A stretch of 64,000 nucleotides of DNA from Phytoseiulus persimilis (GCA_037576195.1 CM075102.1:46186745-46250744); one strand, 5' to 3'. Positions 49,581 to 62,120 are shown, numbered from the stretch's first letter. Numbers and translations: made by a program. The notes: generated from the sequence alone by a model not told the origin.

Positions 49581-52500
49581 TCGATCCGGAGAAACGATTC
49601 GTCGTGGATCTCGACTGGAGTCCAAACCACGGAATGAGCTCCTTGCAAGCATGATGGAGCGAACCAATGTCATGTTCATGGCGCTTGAGCAGAACCCACG
49701 AGAAAGGCTCCCCAAACAGCAAAGACATACTTCGATCTGCAACGATATTCCACCATTTCAGCCGAAACTTTTGATCAGTAGCGAGGAAACTGCAGCACAG
49801 AAAAGTTACAACATATACGAATCAACCGAATGTGGAGATAATTTCAGAAATGATGCAGACCCAGTGAAGAGAGAGAAAAGTGCCTCCAAGCCAGGGAGTG
49901 TGTTTGACTGCACCTGTTGGGAAACTTCGCGTCGAACGTAACAGGATGCATTATCCACTGGCCTGATGATTTTAGGCCGCCCGAAGCAAGAATCATCGAA
50001 ATGTCCCCCCCCCCCCCCTCAGAAACACAATGGCAGCCCCCGCTCCGGGTCCATAACCTCTCATATTCGGACAGCAGTGCCATATAAAACGAGAGAAAGT
50101 AGTGAGGTGAAGAAGTCCCTCCAGGAGATGACTGAAGGGCGATGGTTACCGCGACTCTGCGGGGCTTCCAACAGATACTTCTCCCTTCAGCGATTCCTCA
50201 TCGTGGCTGACATCAGAAGCTCCGATGAGTTTTTGAATAATCCACAGTGGTCTCCTCGGAAATCAGATACTGAATGGTAGTCATAGGCTCTTCGAGTCGA
50301 ACCGAGTCCCCATGGAAGCATGGTTGTTGGCTACTCCCACGGCAACCAGCTACAATCTGAGGTGGGAAGGTTCAGCTTCGAGTTCTCCCTCCTCAGTGCA
50401 CTCGGACTCCGAAACTCAGCGAAGCAGTCGGGAACGTTTCCCTTTTGTCATTGTTCGGCTTCTGTATGATGGGGCATGGATGAGATCAGCATCCGTGGAA
50501 GGTATTCCAGCGTGCGTTGCCTCGGTCCGTCAAGTGGGGAAGTCCGAGGGAAGAGCGTACGAGACTCCAGCTTTGAGGACACGATCGTTTTCTGTATCAG
50601 TTCCACGAATATTCCGATACATGGAAAAATGACAGGATTCGAATCAACTCAATGGGTAAAATCAGTGGTTAGTCGGGGAGGAAGTCTCACACCGGAGGAG
50701 GCTCCACTATATCGGTTAGCGGAATTTCTGAACTTGGAATGACAGATGATGCTCATATTCGAGATGGTCGTGCTGTGTTCACCGCATCGGCTGACGTCAG
50801 GTAAACATCTAGCCCGACAAAAATCTTTCTTGGCAGGCGTCTCCACAAGTCTTGCATAATGTACCGTGTTCCGTTCTCAATTCGTCGGAAGGTATCGGCC
50901 CGCCCACAGCAGTCGTCAATGATCTCTAGTGAAACGCAGTCTCGATTTGCTCGATCAACTGTGTATAGTTCTACTCTTCCTGATTGATACGCTGATTCTA
51001 GGCTCTTCCGGAAAAAACAGCTGATATCCGATTTTGCTTTATTCAAACCCCCTATTTCTGATGATAGCCCGAACCAAGTACGCCCTCCTCCGTCGCGATT
51101 GTCAAGCCGAACTTCAGGATGGCATCGTCCCGCGATGTCGAGCTTTGTCTTTCTTTGCTCGCACTATTCCATGGAGCAAACTTCAAGATACTAACTCCCG
51201 CAAATGCCAGTCTGGTTTCTGCCTCGTTTACCGTAGCTGAATGCCTGCAATTCGTCTCCTCCTTCCGATCGACGTCGGTCCCCCGCATAGCTTGCCGTTC
51301 CTGGTGCATTTCGGAGGGCTTAGAAAGCCCAAGATGTGAAACAGCGCAACTGCTCGCTTGGCTATCGGAGAACCTCAGAGATTTCTCAACGGAGAAGTAC
51401 TAAGGTTAAGGACGAGTCGATCGATGTTTTGTGAAAACGACTGCGCAGATTTCGGTTCTACCAGCATCTGTGTGTTTCCATGGGCACTCCAATGACGATA
51501 ACGAAGCCTCAGAATCATTCGTAAACTTGGAGTCTTTTCCTTTAGCATTGAGGTGCCTTAAACCTTAGTACTTTTCCGGAGTCTACTTATAGTGGCCAAT
51601 GAGGATTGAAGTTTTCTCGGTCTTCCGCCTGTAGGAGTAACACAGTAACTGTGATTAATGAATCCGCCCAGATCTGGTTTCAAATATTCCGAGTGCCAGG
51701 AAGGAGGATTCGTTCCATTGATCGAGATCACATGGACGGATAGGAAGCTGTACTCTCGTGCAATAATAAACACCGGTGGTGACTGAACCAAGAATAGTTC
51801 CCACGAAAAAACCTGAGTTCCTCGATCCGCAGGCGTAACGACGACATTTAATCTAGCTGTGCTTTTGTACTATCCTCCATGCAATGCCGATGAAGTGGGG
51901 CACTGCGATCGGAACGTAATCATCGAGGAAATAGGGAGTGAAATGTCCACCAAGATTATTCGATCCATGAGTGAATCGCAGGGTCGATTCCCGAGGAAAG
52001 TTCCAATTCTCTCCGAACAAACCTCGGAGAAGATCGCTCAGGCCAGCGATGGGCAATGAATTTCTCTCGCAGTCGAAGATGCTTCGGATGCCATGTTTTG
52101 ACCGCGAGAGCTTCCCACCTGTCTCTGAGAGACTTATCAGTGATAAGTTATCACTGATCTTGCGCATACCAATCCTCTGTTTGGATTTCCTCCTGAAGTA
52201 CCGTGCAGGATGAATTACTCATGGTTGAGATAGCGAATTCCTTTTCCTTCCTTCGTATCCTTGACACTTCTCAGACATCCTTGGGAATTCCTCCTCTGAC
52301 ATTTTCGTAATCTGCTGGGTGCCTCGTCCGAGCAGCTGTGTGTCAGGCTTGTTATCTGACAAGTTCGCTATCGAATAAGTTCCTGGCCTGCGAAGTTTAT
52401 CCTTCGAAATGGTCCGTCGTCAGAGAAGTTCGCATGCTGCGATGTCGCAAGCAGTCCTTGCGATGAGCTCCACATTCTGTCGAACCTCTTGAATCGATGA

Positions 52501-55500
52501 TCTGATGACGTAACCAGGTTGGCCACGATCAAGGCTCCGAGATGTTTTCCCAGCTCCGGGAGTTTCGTGATGAGATATCATGCTGTATGTGGACTCTGCG
52601 CGATGAAATACCCCCCGCGTTCATTTTGGACGTCTCTCGCTCAGTTCATACATGCCATTCTTCCCCGAGTGGCGGTCAACTCGAGCGTCTCGCGGGGCCA
52701 TCGGGACTCTAAATCAAGGGTTTCATTGTATGTGAATCTGGTTTTGTTCCTTGCCTCGAAGACACGTAGGCTCTCCTCGCTGGGAGGGTTCCGGTTGAAG
52801 CGATTCATGATATTCGGCAGTTTCAACCACGGCTGCTTCTCGTTGGCGTACGGAGTACTTCCCCGGCCAAGGCCGCAACACCTATGTCGGTGAGCCTCTG
52901 CTTGCCGCTGACGGCAGATCCGTCCCTCTGGCAGTTGCTCTTGGGAGGAATCAAAGCTTCGCGGGCTCGTGATCTCGCTGAAAGATGTTTTTACGTCTCG
53001 CTTTCAGGTTCCCGATCGGTAAAAGTATCCCCCAATATTTGAGAAAGTGGCAGTATGGCCCCCGACAACAAGCGGGAAATCAGTCACATAAGTCCGCTCT
53101 TTTCATTTGAATGGTGGCGAAACTTCAGCATATTGCCCTCAGTCGAACTTGCGAAGTTTTCTTGATAGTCGGATATGAAAAACTGAGACGGAGCGGTATG
53201 TCGACACGCTGATGAGCGGAGGCTTACTTGCGAGAGGTTTCAGGGCAGTACGTATATGAATAAAGAGATGTGGGCAGGAGCTCCCTCGATTTGGAGCTGG
53301 ATTTGGAGCTGATCCATGGCCTTAGACGGAATCCGGACTCGCCTCGTCTTGGAAGTTTAGAAAAGAAAATCGTCATCGAGTCCCGCTAACTGAACATCTT
53401 TGCGAACATCAATCACCCGTGTGATGAATTCTCTCGAAGGCGTACGGCAACGGGTTTCAGACTTGAGTCAGGAATCATGACATGGGGATAATTTCCCAGA
53501 GTGACCTCTTCGCCTTCTCCTGCGAAATCCCGTGGAGAGTTTCCTCGAGGATATAGCGCTCCTTTCTGATCTGAGAGGCTTCCCCGATCGTTCACCGTGA
53601 CTGCGAAAGGAACGATTAATGATCGACGAAGAAATGACGTTCTACGGGTACATTCAGATATCGACCACACTCGTGAAACATAGGGAAATGCCGTTCGGGC
53701 TCGGTGGTCCTGCATTGCATGGGATCCCAGAAAAGGATCCAACCATGACAGGCAGCTTGTTCATAGAAATGTTTTCCATTGGCTGGTTGGAGAAATTTGC
53801 TGGGAGCCCGAGACTTCAAGATGTCTTAGGCTCGAAAAAGACGAGGGCCCTCTCTTGAACTAAGCTTTTCCAGCCAAAGATTGTAGTGCTGGAATCGTGG
53901 TATGCATCCCGATCCGACCATAATCGAAACCTTCAGCTGTTGACGGAGTCTCTTACAGTGGCTCACCACTGACTCTTTGCGATGCCTGGGCAGGTTTCCG
54001 TCAGCTGCACTCTGGGCTTCGAATACGCGATCCTCGGGAACATCTGCGGTCTTTGGTCGAAGAGCATGTTCCAGAGAGCGAGGCGAAACAGTGGCAAAGT
54101 TGTGCGGGCATCATAGAGGTTGGTATGATCGGCCAGCGCGCTGGCTCACTGCGAGCCCTTCCGATGCCTCTCCCTTTCCCAACAGCCTGCCCAACAAAGG
54201 CTCTCGTTTTCGCACCGTCGCCGCACCCTAGCTGAAATCTTCGTCGAGTGAACCACATTTTATTGCGTACCACGTTTCGCACCAGGCGTGGATCCCTGTG
54301 GTACGTTTCATTGATTTGGTGACAGCTTGCAAACAAAGTAAGTCGGCGGCGATTGAACGGTGGTGTTAAGCCAGCGGCGACAAGGAGCTCAAAATATCAT
54401 CGTCTGGATGAAGAGGAGGTAAGAATTGCAACGTTTGAAGCGTCTGGTACAGCATGCTTTCGATTCTGTCCTTCTTTTGTTTCTGTGGCCGTAGGAACGG
54501 CGAAGGCCCATCGGATCTAAGCCATCGGCCGCAGCGGCAGCAGCCGAGCCGCAGCAACAACGACGACGACGCTCCCGGGCTTTCGAATTCTGCCGACGTC
54601 AAACGTGTGTTCACTGTGGGCTCCAGTAGTTGCGCTCTCTTGAGTGCACTCTGATCTCCTGTCAACGTAGAACGGAGCTTCTATTTCTCGAGTGCAAATG
54701 CTCCAGCTTAACGGTACCGCAACGGGATAAGTTGGCGGGCGGCTTCTTGACGTTTCCCGGTGTCCTTAGAGCTCTTCGAGCCGTCGTGAGAGTCCGAATG
54801 ATCTCCGCAAGCTTTTCACATGTACATCTGATTACGCGATCGGGGGATATACCATGTCATGTCGTGCAGCATTCGCTCCTTGGTTTCCTCTGGAGACGTG
54901 TCCAATCGCTTCCTGCATTCACCTGCGATCATATGAGTTCGGAGTGGGACCTGAGAGTCGCGATCGATTTAGCTCTGTTGAGGAATCCCTGATGCTTTCG
55001 GAATTCAGCAAATGGTAAACCTCTCCGCTGTTGTGCGGCGGCGATCTCAGGAAAGTGTGCAATTTGTTCGTTCCGGTGTCGTTCCTGGAGTGACCACGCG
55101 AGCTCAGCGCACCGCGAACTACTGATCTCGCATTCCCTTCATTGAGATAAGCAAAGCATCCGAATCGGTTCCGACACCTCGTTTTCCCAAGATTCAGAAA
55201 ATCTGCCATGAGAAGTTAACTCGCGTTTTCCGTCATCTCCAACTCGCTGGTGTTCCAAACACAGGATGTGCATTGTTCAAAACAGCTCCCCGAATTTGGA
55301 AACACCGGCTGTACGAACACAAATGAACAACTGGTTACGTGAGGATAGTTCAGAGACTCATCCTCCACTTGTTTGTTGTTGGCTTCTCTAATCTTCGATT
55401 GATTCGCTTATAAGCTCGCGGACGGACCGCGATCTCGATTGACTCCTTGTTGTTCAGTCGAATGCGCGATGATTGCAACTTGAGGTCTGCCCGTTGGTGA

Positions 55501-55777
55501 ATCGATGATCTGGAAAATTACCGTGAATCGAGGCGAGCGCCGAAATCAGGTCCCCTCATTGGCAGAAAGCTCGAGAGCATTGGGAGCCCGCTACAGAATA
55601 GATTTGGGTGTACGGGAATGCCATCCATTCGATCGTCCCGTTTTCATTTCCCGTCTCTTGCACCAGTGAGAACGTTGCATTTCGCTAAAATCATTCGAGT
55701 GACGGTCCTATGACGGATCAAGATAAGCATCGTGGTACCACCGAACCCGATTATCAGAACCTGTGTTTCTTTTCCAG
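49581..55777. other. Long intergenic region, no secure gene; LDB promoter side
   Basis: No family is recognised. Plus-strand frames of 80-115 codons occur in series (49651-49941, 49966-50280, 50476-50742, 51066-51403), the last preceded by a possible acceptor, but all are of chance length. A perfect palindrome lies at 52137-52159. The right end must contain the 5' UTR and promoter of the LDB gene, whose first coding exon begins after an acceptor at 55777; the upstream non-coding exon was not located. Confidence 0.45.
52137..52159. repeat. Perfect 11-bp palindrome with a 1-base centre
   Basis: ATCAGTGATAA, G, TTATCACTGAT. It overlaps a second perfect inverted repeat, CTTATCA-G-TGATAAG, at 52134-52148. 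Related TTATCTGACAAG and AAGTTCGCTATC words follow at 52347-52430. Confidence 0.75.
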
Positions 55778-55782
55778 ATTGA

Positions 55783-58700
55783 ATGAACGTAAAGCGTGAG
55801 CCGGTGAATTTCGGCGGCGGGCCTGGGGGGGAATTGGGTCCCCCCGATGGGAGTCCCCATTGGAAGGGCATGGATGGCTCGCCACACCCTCCACATCCTC
55901 CTCCACATGGGTTGGGTGGACATCCGGGTCATCCTGCCCATCCGGGACACCCTCACGGACCTCCCATGGGTCCTGGTGGACAGATGCCCCCACACGGACC
56001 CCCTGGGCCCCCTATGCATTCGCCTCATGGACCTCCTCCTCACCCGCATATGGTTCCCCATCCACCGTGAGTACTTATTCAGCATTCGCTTGAGCTTCCT
56101 GGTTTTCGATACAGCTTGAGCTCGCTCCGCGTGTGCGCCTGACGTCCCGAGACGTCATTAAATATCGAACTCCGACCCTTTCGGATCCTCTGAATCACGC
56201 AGTTCTGGGATAACTCATTTGACGGAATTACGGCTGTGCAAACGTTTCTGATTTGCGTTTGTTCGTTGGAACTCGAAATCTCTGGAGAGGCTGGAAGGTT
56301 GAAACCCGAGAGCCTCGTTCGCATGCGATGCCTCTAGAGTCGCCGCAGGGGTTTTTACAGGAGCTTGCAACCGGTCAACTATTCCCACCATGAGCCTCAG
56401 TGGCCGGGCAAGTGAGGTGGAGGCATTTTCGTCTCCCGAATCCGTAGGTTTGATCGAAGACAATGGGTAGTACATGGGCAGGACAACAAACGTTAGCATG
56501 GTTGGCCCGCGGACGAACATACTTGTATTTATGTATGACCGGAGGTATGATTTGGGGAAGCTGTGAATGGAATATTTTCTCCCTTGCGGCGCCTCTGAGA
56601 GTCTCATATGCGACGACCGTTTCTCTGAGCTAACATGGAATCCCGATCTCCAAAGAACAAATTGAACTCGATAAACAAAGCCTCGTGTGATATTCGGACA
56701 AACATTTCAAGTGAGCGCGGTCGACACATCTCCGTTCCGCCGTACCACTTCCCCGAGCGTAGTTTGCCTCTTTCGCCTTTCCCCGTCAACTTGGCGGCTT
56801 CTAATCAATTTAGGCTCACCGTGTGGTGCTTTCTCGGCGCCGACCGGCCACCATCATCATCATTCCTCCACACACTTTCTGATGCTGGTGCTGCCACTCT
56901 TGCTCTGCTACTACTGACACTATAGCAGCATCGGGAGCACACTAGGCTGGTAGACAACGACAGACACTGCTCACAGACACGAGCACGGCAAGCTGTCTCG
57001 TGGTGCTCCGGCAGTGGGGCGCCGTGAGCCAGCAGACGGATCGAGAGAAGAAAAATAATACCTCTCTCAACAACACCGTCGCCACCGTTGGAATGGATTT
57101 TCCCCACCCTCGTTAGTGCGCCCGCAGAGATGCGTTAGAGAGAGCAACGCTGTCGCGTATATGTTCCGCAGTCCTCCACGGTCGTCAGGTGCTGTTTCAC
57201 GAACTTTGGAGAAGAGTCGTTTACTCCGAATCATGATTGACACTTGTCAGCTGGAAGCGGGCACAACGACCAAAACGGACTGAGGGCGCATATTGATCAA
57301 CATCACTAGCTATCCCTGTGGTTCCCCCGCTACGGATGAGCACTTGGTGCTTTTCTGAGAAGTGATTGTCCTAAAGAGCAAACCTAGCCAACTTCGTCGA
57401 AGTCTCCTCCCGGTAACCTATTGGAAAGGCTCAGCGAAGAAGAGTGCAGAAATCGAGAGAAATGACAGTTATGGGCGCCAGTTTGCAAGATCCATTCTAT
57501 CCGAACCCGACCTCCGGTCATCTCCGGTAAGAATATTTTCCTGTCCGAGTTCGCTCGGAAGCATCCCCGCCGAGAGCGGTATTGAGTGTTTGTTCGTTCG
57601 ATCATCGTTTCCAAGCGTGCTTCGAGTCCGTCGACTGCTCCGTCCGTAGGGAACTCGGGCCGCAAGCCTACAAGAAGCTATCTAGAGTGCTCGAATCAAC
57701 CGTTAGTGTCTTATCTCGTGCAAGTACTTCCAATGAACTAGAAGGAGCGTCCACGTTAAAAACCGCTATGTTGCCACCGAGCTCGTGATGGAGCATGTGG
57801 AACTGAACCGGCACGTTCGCCGCTCAGTTCAATGACTCCAGCGCGTTCTTGGAGCGGTCCCCAGAAGTAAACTTAACGTGGTGGAGTGAACTGTTCGAAA
57901 TAAGTTTGGTTTGGCGCTTCACAAGCGGAAGGAACATATATTCTCCCAGTGGACCCGCTGGGCTTCTGCCTATCGTCGCGATGTCGTATCTGTTAGTCCC
58001 ACGTTTGATCGTTCCGGAGACTGCTGGATGTAATAGTTAGACTGCTTGGAAACGCATGTGGATATGACGGAGTTTGATCGCTTGACGACGTCCATTTCTA
58101 TTTCAGTCCGTTCCCGTCGAGAGCCCCGCCTCGGCACCACGCGCAATACTTTGGCCAAACAGACTATCGAATCTACGAGATGAACAAAAGATTATCCCAG
58201 CGAACAGAAGTGAGTTTCCAATTTTTTTTTTTTCAGGAATTCCCGAAGTTTGAGCGATTCAGGCTCGTTGACGGACGGAGGTTTTCCATAGCAGTGTGTC
58301 AATGTTCACGACGTTATTATCCCTCGCTGAACGACCTCTCTTGACTTTTGCAGGAAAGTGACAACTTGTGGTGGGATGCGTTTGCAACAGAATTTTTCGA
58401 GGACGACGCAACTCTAACGCTAACCTTCTGTCTTGAGGATGGGCCCAAGCGCTATACGATAGGGCGAACTCTCATTCCACGGTACTTCCGCTCAATTTTT
58501 GAGGGCGGTGTGAGTGAATTGCAGTTCCAACTGAAGCAAGCGCGTGAGTCTTTTCACAACTCGTTCATCTCTCTCGACTGCGACCAAGCTTTCATGCACA
58601 CGACGCACGGTAAACCTTCATCGCCTATATTCCCCGGTTAGTACATCACCTCAGGCGACGGATATGACCTCGGAAAACATTCAGAAATTTCACTCTTCGT

Positions 58701-60835
58701 CTCACGCGGGATGATGCTATATGAAGACTCTATTTGGTGTCAGGGGAGTGTGGTCCTCATGTTTTTTACGTGATTCAGGTGGCCGTCCTGACCCATTGAA
58801 GGACCAGGTATCCCGAGACAATGCCGTCTTGGTGGCGACGGAGGGCCGGCTGATCGTTGAGTTCACAATCGAAGATATCATGAGGATCAAAAGCTGGCAC
58901 TTCGCCACCAGGACGCACCGGGAACTGGTGCCCAGGGCGCTCATCGCACTGCATCAGGACCCTCAGGTAGGCAGATCTTACTGCTCTGCATCCGGTATGA
59001 AGGTTTGTACGTCCCCCGGAATTGGGAGTGCGAAAATTTCAACCGAGCGAGGAATAGTGTCACAGAGAGACCCGACAGTGAGCGCCGCTTCATATCCAGG
59101 TGATGGACCAGATGTCGAAGAACTGCACTCGGCAGGGCTTGACAAACTCAACGTTAAATTACCTGCGGCTTTGTGTGATCCTCGAGCCCATGCAGGAGTT
59201 GATGGGTCGGCACAAGGCCTACTCACTTACGCCAAGGGACTGCCTCAAGACCACACTGTTCCAAAAGTGGCAGAGGATGGTCGCTCCACCAGGTGAGCCA
59301 TTTCGTTGAAGCCCTCATTCAAGTGTCTCGATTCACGGCCTGCTACCGTGTGGCCGTTCTCGAAGATGACTCGGAGGTCACAGATAATCCATGTAGTGCG
59401 CGGAAGCTTTCGACAAATCGCCTGTCATTCACAATGCCGGCTTCTTGATCACAGTTCCCGAATCGGCTATCGAACACTGGTCCAAGAGCCGTGACCTCCA
59501 GAATAATCGCGTACTCTTGGTTCATTTGTTTGTTTTGAGTTGGTTCCATTTTTCGGTTCGGACTTATCTTTTGGTTCCTCCTTGACCCTCACACGAATAA
59601 GCGGGTATGCTCTGCGAGTGACCATCACTCAAGTCCCAGTCTGGGAGTTCAAATGCCTCGTGCCTTCGTCGGCGCAGCTCTCCCTTCTTGAAAACGATTT
59701 GGCTCGAGAAACGTTTGAGCTTTCCCTCAAGACCACTCTTCTGATCTTTCTGACTCGGTCTCTAATAAGTACGATTCTTTTTTCTGAATCTCCAGCTCCC
59801 CTGCCGGTCAGGGCTTCAATGCCACCAAACGACATGAAAATGATGCCCAACCCAGACTTAGGTTTGTGTTTATCGAACTTGAAACTAATCCTGCTTCGCC
59901 CTTCTCTCGACCAGCCACGTACCCTCCAATTCATTTTTTCCATTTCCCTTGTTTCGATGATTCGTCTTCTGTGTATGTTCCGTTCAAATCGTGCCGTCTC
60001 CAGATTCTGGAAAGTGCGTCGTGCTTTGGTTTGTCTCGTCATCATGTGACACCCGAAATGCAGTACATTAGAATCAGAGTGCAAGCGTAGTTCCCCCTCG
60101 CTACGTGTGTCCACTGCTTGGAACGGGAGGAGTTCCTGAACAAACTCCCTGCTTATCCTCGTCCCAATGGTGTTCTCAACGTTCGTCGCTAACGATGCGC
60201 TTGTTGCATGCTGATCTGACTTATGGCGCCTGATTTGTTGCTTTTTCTGGAGGTGATCCTCTCGATGTGAGAATAACGGTGGAAACTTCCTGCAGAATCT
60301 CAGAGGCCCGCTTCGAAGCGACGAAAGCGGAAGACGTCCACGGCAACGACGGGCGCTGGCAGTAAAAAGAAGAATATGAGCCCGGGGCCCCCTCAACCCT
60401 TCATGGGGGGACCCCCAGGTGGACCAGGATCACAAGGGTGAGTGGGGAACAACGACGGTGGAACGAGCGGAGTAAACGGCTGGTGACTTTTCAAACTTGA
60501 ATTTCTGGGGAGAGCATCCCACTGAATGACCTCAACCTTGCAGTTATCCTACACCACCGCCTCCACCATTTCTTCGAGAGCAAGACGTAATGGTCGTTGG
60601 AGAACCTTCATTGATGGGAGGCGAATTCGGAGATGAAGACGAGAGGCTAATAACGCGGTTAGAAAACACTCAATACGATGCTGCAGCAGCTCAACCACCT
60701 CCACCAAATAACGGTGGCGGAGTCTTAGGAGATCCTGAGAATCCAGGAGAAGACTTCGGTTGGAACCCTGATAGAGCGAGCGCGGGACCTGGTGGACCTC
60801 CTGATGAGAAAAAGAGCCCTTCTCAGAACTCATAA
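55783..60835 (+). CDS. LDB1: LIM domain-binding protein (LDB/Chip)
   Basis: This nuclear cofactor dimerises and bridges LIM-homeodomain and LMO proteins to enhancers. Coding exons are 55783-56066, 58107-58209, 58354-58636, 58779-58966, 59100-59292, 60296-60437 and 60544-60835. Phases agree and give 494 aa. The ATG follows an acceptor at 55777 and an in-frame TGA. Residues 1-95 are Pro/Gly/His-rich and specific to this lineage. The dimerisation domain (about 113-345) has QTDYRIYEMNKRL, DNLWWDAFATEFFEDDA, RYTIGRTLIPRYFRSIFEGG and STLNYLRLCVILEPMQEL. The NLS is SKRRKRK (357-363). The LIM-interaction domain (about 411-447) is intact, with DVMVVGEPSLMGGEFGDEDE and RLITRLENTQ. The exon 3 donor is uncertain: GTTAGT at 58637 keeps the conserved HGKP, while GTAAAC at about 58611 would remove it. 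The insert between HGKP and EGRL is about 20 residues longer than in vertebrates. A possible cassette exon lies at 59796-59861. Confidence 0.95.
56067..58106. other. Intron 1 of LDB (2.0 kb)
   Basis: The intron runs from GTGAGT to TTTCTATTTCAG. It contains no recognisable exon, RNA or repeat, though a second promoter feeding exon 2 cannot be excluded. Confidence 0.5.
59293..60295. other. Intron 5 of LDB (1.0 kb)
   Basis: The intron runs from GTGAGC to CTTCCTGCAG. Besides the possible cassette exon at 59796-59861 it carries an unusually long antisense frame of 255 codons (60396-59629, extending into exon 6) and a 169-codon sense frame (59540-60049). Neither matches a known family. Confidence 0.5.
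59796..59861 (+). CDS. Putative 66-nt cassette exon of LDB
   Basis: The segment is preceded by a pyrimidine tract with CTCCAG and followed by GTTTGTG. It is exactly 22 codons and begins and ends in phase 1, the same phase as the flanking exons 5 and 6, so it can be included or skipped without a shift. Inclusion would place a Met/Pro/Asn-rich peptide (MPPNDMKMMPNPDL) between VAPP and the ESQRPASKRRKRK region, next to the nuclear signal. No transcript evidence is available. Confidence 0.4.
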
Positions 60836-60843
60836 TGTAAATA
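60836..60843 (+). promoter_or_regulatory. PUF/Pumilio-type site TGTAAATA
   Basis: The 8-mer TGTAAATA, matching the UGUANAUA consensus of Pumilio proteins, begins directly after the LDB stop codon. The same 8-mer recurs within the distal poly(A) region near 61970. A single 8-mer can occur by chance. Confidence 0.35.
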
Positions 60844-61973
60844 GAAAATCACTCGGAAGAACCGAATGCAAATCGAGTGGCAGCACGACGAAGGGCAGAT
60901 CTCGTAGAAGCGACAGCTGGATGGTCGCGCAGGAACGCGTGGCGAGTTTAGGGGAAATAATTTCAATTCAAAATCTTCATTTACCTGTCATAGGTAAGGA
61001 AACAACAACGAATGAATGAACATAAATATACAGTAATGAGACAAAACCCAAAACAACGGTACCCAAAAAAGCCAGCTCTCGAGGCCACAGCAGTAGTAGT
61101 TCGGAAGGAAGGGGATTCAATTGTGCGGTGGGGAGGAACTAGATTCAGTTTGGGATCCCGAGTTCCATCTCTGTTCTTCTTCTGCCAGAGCATTCAAAGA
61201 GGGTATCTTCGTGCAACGTTTTTGCGTGGCATCTCGTACAGGCACATTTGAGATAGGAGCGTGTGATCTGTCGCTCCGTGACAGTCTGCGGTTGGAAACG
61301 CGGTTCGACTGTGGCTGTGCGTTTAGGAAAGCCATCAGTCTCATTCTTTACTTCTCTTCGGCTTCCTCAGAGCGGGATTCCTTCGTTGGACTGATGTGAC
61401 GGGGCTGAAATTTCTGCTCCAGCGACCCGAGATCGATGTTCCTGTTCGGAACACACTGAGGTCGGATCTCGATTCGCGACTGAGTGCTCCTGAGTGGGCC
61501 GTTCCTCAATGACCTATCATTCTTCGATTCGTCGAGAAAATTCAAAACATCCCGGGCACGGGATCATCTCGGAAATTCTTCGGCAACAATGATCACTTTG
61601 AGTCTTAGTTGCGAGGATGGAATCTCTGAGCACCATCGCTGAATAGAAGTCTTGATCTTGGCAGAGGCAATTTTTTGTGTTGGGAACTGAAGGTTTGAGA
61701 CCACCGAGCTGCTCTAGGCTTTGATCGGATCCTGGAAATCTCAGGCTACTGAATTTTCCACGCGGAAACAGTTCGATTCAAGAAGAGACTGTGTGCGAAC
61801 GAAAACAGAGTTTCAACCCGAGATTTCACTGTTCATTTCTCAATGTCTTCATTAGCTAGATTTAGTCTTCTAATTTATTTCTCCAACATGATGATTACTA
61901 TGGGAATGTGGACGATAGTGTGATGGAGTGAAAATTAAATTATCATCATTGTTAGGTACATTCGTTTCCTGTA
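60844..61973. other. Probable LDB 3' UTR
   Basis: There is no coding family here. The stretch runs from the LDB stop to a good AATAAA, so it is best read as a 1.1-kb 3' UTR. Its last 150 bp are AT-rich. Confidence 0.5.
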
Positions 61974-61979
61974 AATAAA
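61974..61979 (+). terminator. Poly(A) signal AATAAA of LDB
   Basis: AATAAA within TCCTGTAAATAAAAT, identical over 15 nt to the CWF19L1 poly(A) context at 36045-36059. Confidence 0.65.
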
Positions 61980-62120
61980 ATCATGTAAAGCTTATCAGAC
62001 CTGATTTCGTCCTGATTTCGCTCGAGATTCTGTGAAGTTTGTGGGTGGTTACGATCCCACTTCAATCGAGAGGGTCGCGGAGGGGTGACAAAACACGGAG
62101 CAATAAGTTGGTGGATTGTT

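Noticed and set aside
49651..51403. Series of plus-strand frames suggesting a multi-exon gene or decayed retroelement
   Set aside because: Individually of chance length, partly in different frames, without convincing splice junctions or recognisable domains.
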